A stretch of 48,994 nucleotides of DNA from Bacillota bacterium. GTDB lineage: Bacteria > Bacillota > Clostridia > Acetivibrionales > Acetivibrionaceae. The stretch covers positions 1 through 48,994 of the forward strand of contig JAEZUI010000105.1 of NCBI GenBank assembly GCA_023421115.1. Reading direction: 5' to 3'. Each line of letters opens with the position of its first letter. Position 1 is the stretch's first letter. This document shows, piece by piece, positions 41,553 to 48,994 of this stretch. Position numbers and translations under genes: made by a program. Under the pieces are notes generated by a model. That model was not told the origin of the DNA. It saw only the letters and a program-made list of their open reading frames with translations, and did no database searches.

Positions 41553-44500
41553 ATGACTGAAAGTATTATACATAAAACTGCACCTTTTATTAAGTTTGCA
41601 TTGAGCTTGGCTATATTTTTAACCCCTATACTCGAAGGTAGACCCGTTTATGGTGACCTAAATATGGCTTTGGACTATAGGAATAGTCAAAAAAATATTA
41701 AAGTAATTCAAGGGTTAATAAACGTTGATAAAGGACAGAGAGATACGGATGAAACGCACGAGATATCCAAAATATTGACTAACCATCTAGGACTTAAACG
41801 TATAAACGAAGAAAGAAGAGAAGCGGGTCTAGAGGAATTATCAGATTACAGTGCCTGTCAATTTGGAGATGAAATTTTTAAAGAAGATGAAATTTCTAAA
41901 TCTTACATAAAAACAGGTATTTTACCTTACTCACCTTATGAAGATATTCCATCGGTTTCATTACCGGCAGCAGTAGATAACAGTCAGCTTAAAGCTTTTC
42001 CTCCAATAGGTGACCAAGGCGCTTTGAACTCCTGCGTGTCTTATTCCACTACCTACTATCAGATGACTCATATGTTTGGTATGGCCTTAGATTGGGATGC
42101 CAAAAATGATAGTGAAAATATAAGAAAGTTTTCACCTAAATGGACCTTTAATCTTACAAATGCCGGAGAAAACGGTGTATTTGGTTTGGACAGCACATTT
42201 TTACTTTTCTTAAAGTGTGGAGCAGCCCTATGGAATGAGTTTCCCTATTATCCTGATGATACAAGTCAGGAAAATTTTACGAAATGGCCGACCGATGCTT
42301 CCATTTGGAGAAATGCTTTAAATTACAGAATTCAAGACTATGGATACATAAAAATGTGGGATGGATCTAAAACTCCCGTTGAAAGTCCTGACGATCCTGA
42401 GTTACATAAAGTCAAGCAACTTTTAAATAATGGTTATGTTCTCACTTTTGAAACTAATGTATCAATTTGGAGATTTTCTAAAATAAGCGATGATATTTCA
42501 ACAAATGAGGATGATGCTTTAGTAGATGAGCATATTGCTCATCTTACAGATAAAGCGACTTTAAAAGTAGACGGACATACAATGACTTTAGTGGGATATA
42601 ATGATAATATTTGGGTAGACATAAATGAAAACGGCAGTGTCGACTCGGGGGAGAAGGGAGCATTCAAGATAGCTAATTCTTGGGGAACAGCCGAAGAAAT
42701 GATTTCAAGTGATAATAGTTTTTCATGGTACTCAAATCAAGGCTTCTTATGGCTTTCCTATGATGCCCTAAACAGCATATCCTCAGTATCTGGTTGTCCT
42801 CAAACAGAACGTAGAAATGCTATTAACGGGGGGAATAAAGTATATTGGATTTTGCCAAAGAAAGCTTCAGAGCCTAAAATGTTAATTGAGTACACTATAA
42901 ATCACGCGAACAAATATGAAATTGAGACTTTGTTCGGGTACTCAAGCTATGACAAAAAGAGTCCGGTTTTATATTTAGATCCTTACAATATTAACCTATT
43001 AACTTCATTACCTTCTATAAACTCCAGTTTTGACGGAACTTCTAATGCATGTGATGCAACTTTTGTTTTTGATATAAGTGAATTATACGATAAGTACGAC
43101 AGTTTAAAGGGAAAAATATACCTTACTATCCGAGATAAACAACTTGGCAATCCTTGTACTGTAAAGAATATAAAAGTGATTGATAATGTTAGTAAACAGA
43201 CCTACTATTATGATGGAAAGCTTCCTGTTAGCTTTGACAACACTTCCTTAAATATAGGACCTTTTGCTTTTAGGAAAGAAATTTCCTCCTTAAAAGGTCT
43301 TAGACTAGGTCAGGAATGTATGCCTACTAGGAGGAATTATCCGGCTGTGACTATGGCTAATAGCAAGGTTTATGCTATTGGTGGAGTTGATGATAAGGGC
43401 AATTATCTAAACACAGTGGAAGTATACGATCCAACCAATAGTAGGTGGGAAAAGAAGCGTGATTTGCCAGGTGAGCAAGCAGATATTCCTTATGCAGTAT
43501 CTGTAAATGACACAATATACATAATTAAAAAGCTCTCCTCAGGAGAGGGTGTAATTGAAGAATATAATCCAATAGAAGATATATGGACCTTTAAAAGTAA
43601 TATTGATTATTGGAAGTACATGGATGTTGTTCAGACAAACAATAAAATATATATTGTCGGAGCAGATGATGCCTATTTAAATGAAGATGTAGTTTTCAGT
43701 ATTGACGAATTTGATCCTGCTACTAATACTTTATCGGAAAAAGAATATATAGAAAAAGGGTTGATTCCTATTTCTACCGCTGCTTCAAATGGAAAAATAT
43801 ACATATTTGGATGTGGAAAATACAATTCTGAGACTAATATTCAAGCTAATTACAGTGCCTATGAGTTTGATTGGAGACTGAGAAGCTATGACCTAGAAAC
43901 TAATACTTGGGAAATAGGTGATAAAATAAGTTTTAGAGCCGATAGAGGTATTACTGAGTTTAATGACAAATTCTATGGACTATATTCCGATTATAACCAA
44001 AATACTGTAAGGATTTGCGAGTATGATCCTTTAAATAATACTACAACCTTTATACCCGGCAATTGCATGAATAGAGAAAATTTCGGTATAACATTCTATA
44101 ATGGAAATATTATGGTGGTTGGAGGAAAGTCAACTAGTTCTGCAACTAGTTTAAATGAAATAACAGATGTAGTAGAGGTTGTTACACTTGAGAAAGAGAA
44201 GATACCGCCTATTCTTGAGCCTCCTGAAAATTTGATTTTAGCGGCAATGGAGCAGAAAACTTACGCTGATATTGGTACTGCGGATTATTTTGGAAATACT
44301 GATATAAAAGTAACTAATAATTCTCCGGAGTATTTTCCCATAGGAACTACATGTGTTTTATGGACTGCTGAAGATATGAATGGAAATATGACTTCTGCCA
44401 TACAAGAGATTACTATGATAGTAGATATGACAGCACCTGATTTGATTGTTCCTCCTGATATTTATACAGGAACAAATAAGGATGAAAAGTATGTAGATAT

Positions 44501-44864
44501 TGGAACTGCAACTGTAAGGAATAAAGTTGAGTATTCAATTATAAATGATGCACCTGAAACTTTTAAACTAGGAGAGACAATTGTAAAATGGATAGCTGTG
44601 GATAATTTTGGAACTATGTCGAGCAAATCTCAGAAAGTATATGTTTATAAGTTTGGAGATATTGACGGGAATGGATTGGTAAATACTATAGATTTTGCTT
44701 ATTTTAGGATGTTCTTGTTGGGAACTATAAAAGAGCTTCCGGGCGATTATGGAAAATATGGTGCTGATGTGGATGGGAATTCAATCATCAACTCAGTAGA
44801 TTTTGCTCTTATGAGGCAATATTTTCTAGGATATATAAGTGAATTTCCCGCAGAAAGATTTTAA
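41553..44864 (+). CDS. Secreted papain-family protease with kelch, HYR and dockerin modules
   Basis: An 1103 aa secreted protein. After the signal peptide and a propeptide-like region comes a C1A peptidase: Gln155 and Cys161 in DQGALNSC, His342 in VDGHTMTLVGYND, Asn375 in IANSWGT. Then follow kelch-like repeats (about 590-890; VYAIGGVDDKGNYLNTVEVYDP), two HYR-like modules (about 890-1030; the second begins TAPDLIVPPD), and a C-terminal type I dockerin with two loops, GDIDGNGLVNTIDFAYFRM and ADVDGNSIINSVDFALMRQ. It is a cellulosomal protease candidate. GGAGGAGG lies 12 bases before the ATG, rather far. All catalytic residues are present. Confidence 0.88.
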   Translation: MTESIIHKTAPFIKFALSLAIFLTPILEGRPVYGDLNMALDYRNSQKNIKVIQGLINVDKGQRDTDETHEISKILTNHLGLKRINEERREAGLEELSDYSACQFGDEIFKEDEISKSYIKTGILPYSPYEDIPSVSLPAAVDNSQLKAFPPIGDQGALNSCVSYSTTYYQMTHMFGMALDWDAKNDSENIRKFSPKWTFNLTNAGENGVFGLDSTFLLFLKCGAALWNEFPYYPDDTSQENFTKWPTDASIWRNALNYRIQDYGYIKMWDGSKTPVESPDDPELHKVKQLLNNGYVLTFETNVSIWRFSKISDDISTNEDDALVDEHIAHLTDKATLKVDGHTMTLVGYNDNIWVDINENGSVDSGEKGAFKIANSWGTAEEMISSDNSFSWYSNQGFLWLSYDALNSISSVSGCPQTERRNAINGGNKVYWILPKKASEPKMLIEYTINHANKYEIETLFGYSSYDKKSPVLYLDPYNINLLTSLPSINSSFDGTSNACDATFVFDISELYDKYDSLKGKIYLTIRDKQLGNPCTVKNIKVIDNVSKQTYYYDGKLPVSFDNTSLNIGPFAFRKEISSLKGLRLGQECMPTRRNYPAVTMANSKVYAIGGVDDKGNYLNTVEVYDPTNSRWEKKRDLPGEQADIPYAVSVNDTIYIIKKLSSGEGVIEEYNPIEDIWTFKSNIDYWKYMDVVQTNNKIYIVGADDAYLNEDVVFSIDEFDPATNTLSEKEYIEKGLIPISTAASNGKIYIFGCGKYNSETNIQANYSAYEFDWRLRSYDLETNTWEIGDKISFRADRGITEFNDKFYGLYSDYNQNTVRICEYDPLNNTTTFIPGNCMNRENFGITFYNGNIMVVGGKSTSSATSLNEITDVVEVVTLEKEKIPPILEPPENLILAAMEQKTYADIGTADYFGNTDIKVTNNSPEYFPIGTTCVLWTAEDMNGNMTSAIQEITMIVDMTAPDLIVPPDIYTGTNKDEKYVDIGTATVRNKVEYSIINDAPETFKLGETIVKWIAVDNFGTMSSKSQKVYVYKFGDIDGNGLVNTIDFAYFRMFLLGTIKELPGDYGKYGADVDGNSIINSVDFALMRQYFLGYISEFPAERF

Positions 44865-44948
44865 TTGTACTTTGCTTTTATATTTTATATAATTATTTCG
44901 ATATGATATCGTAAAAATAAAAAAAGATTAAATATAGCGAGGTACAAA

Positions 44949-45818
44949 ATGGTAAATATCGGAATAATTGCAAATAGGGATAAGGATGAAGGTCTAAAGA
45001 TTACTTCCTTGCTCGTAAAGAGTATAAAGGCTAATGGAGCGCAGCCTGTTATAGCAGATGATCTGGCCGCCGATATTGGTGAAGAATTACAAAATCTCCA
45101 TGAAGATGAAGTGATTATAAAGTCGGATATAATGTTGTGCCTTGGTGGTGACGGTACATTTTTAAAATGTGCGAGGAAAGTATTCAGTAAAAAGATACCT
45201 ATACTAGGGATAAATCTTGGTAATTTGGGGTTTTTAACGGAAGTTGATAAAAATGAAATAGACCCTGCAGTGAAGCGCTTGGTAAGTGGTGAATTTGATA
45301 TTGAAGAAAGAATGATGCTTGAGACAACCATTATTAGGGATGATAAGGAAATAATGAATGACATTGTATTAAATGATGTAGTTATTTCGAGGGGTTGGAT
45401 GTCAAGAATACTACATCTGAAAACTTATCTTAATAATCAGTTTGTTGATTTGTATCCCGGAGATGGTTTGATTATTTCAACCCCCACAGGCTCGACAGCG
45501 TACTCGCTTTCAGCCGGTGGACCTATAGTAGAGCCTGATGTAAGTCTTATTATTGTCACACCGATTTGTCCACACCTTCTGTACTCAAGGTCCTTTATAA
45601 CCACTGGAGAAAGAGTACTTAAGGTTTTGGTTGCTGAAAACAACTGTCATGGAGCAATGGTTACTGTTGACGGACAGAATGGATATGAATTAATGGGTGG
45701 AGATAACATAATTACGAAAAAATCTTCCCATTTTTTAAAGATGATTAGATTAAGCGACAGGAATTTTTTTGACGTATTAAGAAGCAAAATATATGATAGA
45801 GGAGAAAAAATAAAATAA
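44949..45818 (+). CDS. nadK: NAD(+) kinase
   Basis: A 289 aa ATP-NAD kinase with the GGDGTFLKCAR motif at about residues 66-76, NLGNLGFLTEVD, a conserved LNDVVISRG and the Gly-rich TPTGSTAYSLSAGGPIVEP. It makes NADP. GCGAGGTACAAA precedes the ATG. The argR start comes one base after its stop codon. In many Firmicutes nadK follows tlyA directly. Confidence 0.95.
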   Translation: MVNIGIIANRDKDEGLKITSLLVKSIKANGAQPVIADDLAADIGEELQNLHEDEVIIKSDIMLCLGGDGTFLKCARKVFSKKIPILGINLGNLGFLTEVDKNEIDPAVKRLVSGEFDIEERMMLETTIIRDDKEIMNDIVLNDVVISRGWMSRILHLKTYLNNQFVDLYPGDGLIISTPTGSTAYSLSAGGPIVEPDVSLIIVTPICPHLLYSRSFITTGERVLKVLVAENNCHGAMVTVDGQNGYELMGGDNIITKKSSHFLKMIRLSDRNFFDVLRSKIYDRGEKIK

Positions 45819-45819
45819 T

Positions 45820-46287
45820 ATGAAATATAACAGACAGGCAAAGATTTTGGAGATAATAGAAGCAGAAGTAATCGAAACCCAGGAGGAAATAGCGGATAAG
45901 CTTAAAGCTATTGGAATGGATGTTACTCAGGCTACAATATCTAGGGATATAAAGGAACTTAGATTGATTAAAGTCATGTCTCAAGATGGACGTTATAGAT
46001 ATGCACCTTTTTCCAAAACCGAGAATGTTGTTTATAACAGACTTATGACTATTTTTACCGAATCTTATACTTCAAGTGATTATGCCAATAATATAGTAGT
46101 TGTTAAAACATTGCCTGGCATGGCTCAGGCTTCAGCGTCAGCAATAGATTCCTTGAATTGGCCCGAAATTGTCGGCTCAATAGCTGGTGATGATACTGTA
46201 ATGATAATATGCAGAGCGGAGAAAATTGCAGAAGAACTTGTTAATAAGTTTAATAAAATGGCAAAGATGGGCGCTGAAGATAAATAA
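45820..46287 (+). CDS. argR: Arginine repressor ArgR
   Basis: A 155 aa ArgR: winged helix-turn-helix at about residues 1-70 (QAKILEIIEAE, TQEEIADKLKAIGMDVTQATISRDIKEL) and an arginine-binding hexamer domain ending in VGSIAGDDTVMIICR. The start is one base after nadK, with GAGGAG inside the end of that gene, so translation is coupled. It controls arginine genes elsewhere; in this cluster its place is conserved in Firmicutes. Confidence 0.95.
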   Translation: MKYNRQAKILEIIEAEVIETQEEIADKLKAIGMDVTQATISRDIKELRLIKVMSQDGRYRYAPFSKTENVVYNRLMTIFTESYTSSDYANNIVVVKTLPGMAQASASAIDSLNWPEIVGSIAGDDTVMIICRAEKIAEELVNKFNKMAKMGAEDK

Positions 46288-46396
46288 ATCACTAGGACCT
46301 ATAGACTCTTCCACTTACTTTTAAAAGAGGTAGATGTGAATCTTAGTTCAAAGTAGTAATAGGGCTTTTAATAATTGAAAAAGTGAGGTAATATTC

Positions 46397-48136
46397 GTGC
46401 TTCAACAATTACAAATACAAAACATAGCTATTATTGATAAAGTTGAAATTGAACTTGGAGAGGGTTTAAATGTATTGACCGGTGAGACGGGTGCAGGAAA
46501 GTCAATAATTATTGACTCAATAAATGCCATATTAGGTGAAAGGCTTTCTAAGGATTTAATAAGAGCAGGTAAGGATAAAGCTGTAGTTGAAGCTGTATTT
46601 TTAATTGATGATGATAGGCTAAAAAGCTTTTTTGATGAATTCGGAATTGAGCCTGAAGAAGACGGAACATTGATTATTTCCCGGGAATTTACTCTGGGTG
46701 GTAAAAACAGCTGCAGGATTAATGGTAAAATTGCAACAGTTTCAATGCTTAAACATATAGGAGAGCTACTCATAGATATCCATGGACAGCATGATAATCA
46801 GTCATTGCTTCGGACAGACAGTCATATAGATTTGCTCGATTCTTTTGGAGATGAAAGTATACATGTGTTAAAGAACAAATATAGTGATAGTTTGAATAAA
46901 TACCGTGAAATTAAAAATAGATTGAAACTTCTGTCAGGTGATAAAAATGACAGAGAGAGAAAAATTGATTTTTTAAAATTTCAGATTGACGAAATTAAAA
47001 AGGCAAAACTTAAATCTAATGAGGAAGCAGACTTAAATAAACAGAGAGCAATTCTTCAAAATTCGGAGAAAATTATTGCTACTTTATCTAAAGTATACGA
47101 ATTAATTGGTGTAGGAAGCAAAACTGAGAAATCTGCTTCAGATAACTTAGGAGAAGCGGTTTCTATTATGGGAGAGATATCAAAGTTGGATCAAAGATAT
47201 GCTGAAGTATCAAAAAGGCTTGAAGGTATATCTTTTGAGGTGGAAGATATTATATGTGAGATTCGTAACAATAGGGATGAGGTTGAATATGACCCCGAAT
47301 TGCTAGAGCAGATTGAAGAAAGGCTTGATTTGATTTTTAAGCTGAAAAAGAAGTATGGAGATTCGATAGAAAAAGTAAAAGAATTTATGGAAAATGCACA
47401 GCAGGAACTTAATGAAATAGTAAATAACGAAGAACTTGTTAATAAACTAAGGGATGAATTGAAAAAGGCTGATGAAGAACTATTTTTGGTTGCTAAAGAT
47501 ATCAGCTCAAAACGAAAAGCAGCAGCGAAGTTGTTAGAGGAAAAAATCGGGTACGAATTAGAGGACCTTGAAATGAAAAATGCAAGACTTAAAGTGAACC
47601 TTGAGTTTGATGAAAGTATCGATGAAAGCAGGGCTAGAAGATATAACCATAATGGGTTGGACAAGGTTGAGTTTTTGATTTCCACAAATGCCGGTGAACC
47701 CCTTAAGCCTTTAGCAAAGATAGCTTCCGGTGGAGAAATGTCACGTATTATGTTAGCTATAAAAACTATTCTTGCTAATGTAGACAAGATTTCTACCCTT
47801 ATATTTGATGAAATTGACATAGGAATCAGTGGAAAAGCAGCCCAAAAAGTCGGTGAAAAAATGTCTTATATATCAAAAAACCATCAGGTCATTTCGGTGA
47901 CTCATCTCGCACAAATTGCTTGTATGGCAGATAATAATTATTATATAGAAAAGTCCCAGAATGCGCGTAGTACCAGCACGAAGGTTAGAAAACTAGATTA
48001 TAGTGAGGTGAAAAATGAAGTGGCAAGAATTATAGGCGGTACGAATATTTCAGATATAACAATAAAACATGCTGAAGAAATGATTGAATATGCAAGGAAA
48101 TACAAGAGTGACAATAAAATTAATTTAAAAGAATAG
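46397..48136 (+). CDS. recN: DNA repair protein RecN
   Basis: A 579 aa SMC-like ATPase. N-terminal Walker A GETGAGKSIIIDSI at about residues 28-41, a long coiled-coil middle, then the signature LAKIASGGEMSRIMLAIK and Walker B STLIFDEIDIGISGKAA. RecN gathers broken DNA ends in double-strand break repair. The start is GTG after GTGAGGTAATATTC. spoIVB follows after 489 bp. Confidence 0.95.
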   Translation: MLQQLQIQNIAIIDKVEIELGEGLNVLTGETGAGKSIIIDSINAILGERLSKDLIRAGKDKAVVEAVFLIDDDRLKSFFDEFGIEPEEDGTLIISREFTLGGKNSCRINGKIATVSMLKHIGELLIDIHGQHDNQSLLRTDSHIDLLDSFGDESIHVLKNKYSDSLNKYREIKNRLKLLSGDKNDRERKIDFLKFQIDEIKKAKLKSNEEADLNKQRAILQNSEKIIATLSKVYELIGVGSKTEKSASDNLGEAVSIMGEISKLDQRYAEVSKRLEGISFEVEDIICEIRNNRDEVEYDPELLEQIEERLDLIFKLKKKYGDSIEKVKEFMENAQQELNEIVNNEELVNKLRDELKKADEELFLVAKDISSKRKAAAKLLEEKIGYELEDLEMKNARLKVNLEFDESIDESRARRYNHNGLDKVEFLISTNAGEPLKPLAKIASGGEMSRIMLAIKTILANVDKISTLIFDEIDIGISGKAAQKVGEKMSYISKNHQVISVTHLAQIACMADNNYYIEKSQNARSTSTKVRKLDYSEVKNEVARIIGGTNISDITIKHAEEMIEYARKYKSDNKINLKE

Positions 48137-48160
48137 GGAGATAAATTTCTCGAGCTTTTT

Positions 48161-48321
48161 ACCTAAGGTGTTTCAAAAAAATTCATTAGTCAATATATAT
48201 ATCTAGAACCCAATCATGAAAGCTAAAAGCTTTCAAACAGAAGAACATTATTTTGCAGTGCAAAAAATGTAAATCAGCTTTTTTGAAACACCCATTGACC
48301 AGTTATTTTTTGGGAATTATC
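48161..48321 (+). repeat. Dispersed repeat family 3, long copy with insertion
   Basis: Begins CTAAGGTGTTTCAAAAAAATT and ends near ATTGACCAGTTATTTTTTGG; it aligns with the reverse complement of 30101-30202. About 56 extra bases (48215-48270), themselves holding AAAGCT/AGCTTT palindromes, interrupt the centre. Confidence 0.7.
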
Positions 48322-48365
48322 TAAAATACCAATCGAGTTAAACTATATAAAAGTCATATGTTAAG

Positions 48366-48402
48366 AACCGGTGAATTCCATTAAGGAACATCGGTTTTTT
48401 TT
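48366..48402 (+). terminator. Terminator between recN and spoIVB
   Basis: AACCGGTGAATTCC pairs with GGAACATCGGTT with a small bulge and an eight-base T run follows. Confidence 0.8.
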
Positions 48403-48625
48403 CTTAAGAAGTTTTCACATTATTGATGCAGTTTTTGGCTGAATAAATAAGTTTATATTAGGTTAATTTATGATTAGCGTTTTTAGCAGTAATTTTGTGA
48501 CCTAAATATTGTTTGGTTATTTTTTGAAATGGCCTAAACTATTTCACAGCTCGGATAATTTGTGAAACGATCTTAAGAGATTATGGTGTAGTCAACATAA
48601 AAAGACATCAGGAGAGTGAATCGCC

Positions 48626-48994
48626 GTGAAATATATAAGAGCAACAAAGGGAAAGCTAGGTATCTTCCTTGTAATTTGTTTTGTAATAATGGCAATAACA
48701 TATATTAGGGTAATATTTGATTTACCAAATCAATTAACCCTATTTGAAAGTCAGGAATATGTATATAATCTGGAAAGTCCGTTTTTTGTTGATATACAAG
48801 CTGACAAGAGTGATATTATTAAGCTTGAAAATAATAAATCTAAGAAGAATAGTTTGGTCAGATTGATAAATCCTGTTTTAATAAAGCCCCAAAGATTGGG
48901 GACAGTAAATATAAGCATGAGAATTCTGGGGTTTATACCCATAAAAACAGTTCAGGTGGATGTAGTACCGTATCGCGAAGTTGTTGCCTGTGGA
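48626..48994 (+). CDS. spoIVB: SpoIVB peptidase, N-terminal part (cut by window end)
   Basis: The frame starts at GTG 48626 with AGGAGAG ten bases upstream and stays open to the window end, 123 codons. It has a basic start and signal anchor (GIFLVICFVIMAITYIRVIF) and the segment RILGFIPIKTVQVDVVPYREVVACG, typical of SpoIVB before its PDZ domain. SpoIVB is the serine protease that the forespore sends across to trigger SigK processing. The recN-spoIVB order (usually followed by spo0A) supports the call. The PDZ and catalytic parts lie outside the window. Confidence 0.9.
   Translation, partial: MKYIRATKGKLGIFLVICFVIMAITYIRVIFDLPNQLTLFESQEYVYNLESPFFVDIQADKSDIIKLENNKSKKNSLVRLINPVLIKPQRLGTVNISMRILGFIPIKTVQVDVVPYREVVACG

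Noticed and set aside
1..48994. tRNA or rRNA genes
   Set aside because: I saw no cloverleaf with TTCGA-type T-loop and CCA-like ends and no rRNA segments; a tRNAscan run would be needed to be sure.

Overview
The window is low-GC Firmicute DNA from a spore-forming, cellulosome-producing clostridium, most likely of the Acetivibrio/Hungateiclostridium/Ruminiclostridium lineage. The evidence is a complete spoIIIA operon, the start of spoIVB, a SigI/RsgI-type sigma/anti-sigma pair, two secreted proteins with type I dockerins, and an OLE RNA locus in its classical isoprenoid-gene setting. I made no database comparison; family names come from motifs, lengths and gene order.

Layout. (1) 1-6.2 kb: the end of a small zinc-ribbon gene, then spoIIIAA-AH, the mother-cell half of the feeding-tube channel. 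(2) 6.4-12.5 kb: asp23, then, after a gap, amaP, DUF2273 and nusB. Asp23 and its membrane anchor AmaP are separated by a 4 kb block of broken genes: a 5'-truncated gerKA, an intact gerKC, a small membrane gene, a 3'-truncated gerKB, and a 5'-truncated MacB/FtsX-type permease joined directly to gerKB. (3) 12.7-20.3 kb: xseA, xseB, ispA, a DUF212 gene, OLE RNA, oapA, dxs, tlyA. (4) 20.4-30.1 kb: a long palindromic element, then on the minus strand pstS-pstC-pstA-pstB-phoU-phoP-phoR and an LTA-synthase-like gene, with Pho-box arrays before pstS and, more tentatively, before the LTA synthase gene. (5) 30.3-44.9 kb: an accessory region with a small unknown gene, an RCC1-repeat dockerin protein, sigI-rsgI followed by a secreted Tyr/Pro/Trp repeat protein, a fused DD-carboxypeptidase/L,D-transpeptidase, a TPR protein, a zinc-ribbon protein and a dockerin-bearing papain-family protease. 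(6) 44.9-49 kb: nadK, argR, recN and the start of spoIVB, which normally continue the xseA-tlyA series; region 4-5 thus interrupts a conserved gene order between tlyA and nadK.

Three families of short dispersed repeats, often in opposite orientations, plus a roughly 220 bp long palindrome, fill many of the gaps. The best candidate for an undescribed system is the sigI-rsgI-secreted repeat protein cassette at 33.6-37.05 kb: the anti-sigma factor ends outside the cell in a helical domain instead of a carbohydrate-binding module, and the next gene encodes a secreted protein with ten Tyr/Trp/Pro repeats and a C-terminal helical region of similar make-up.
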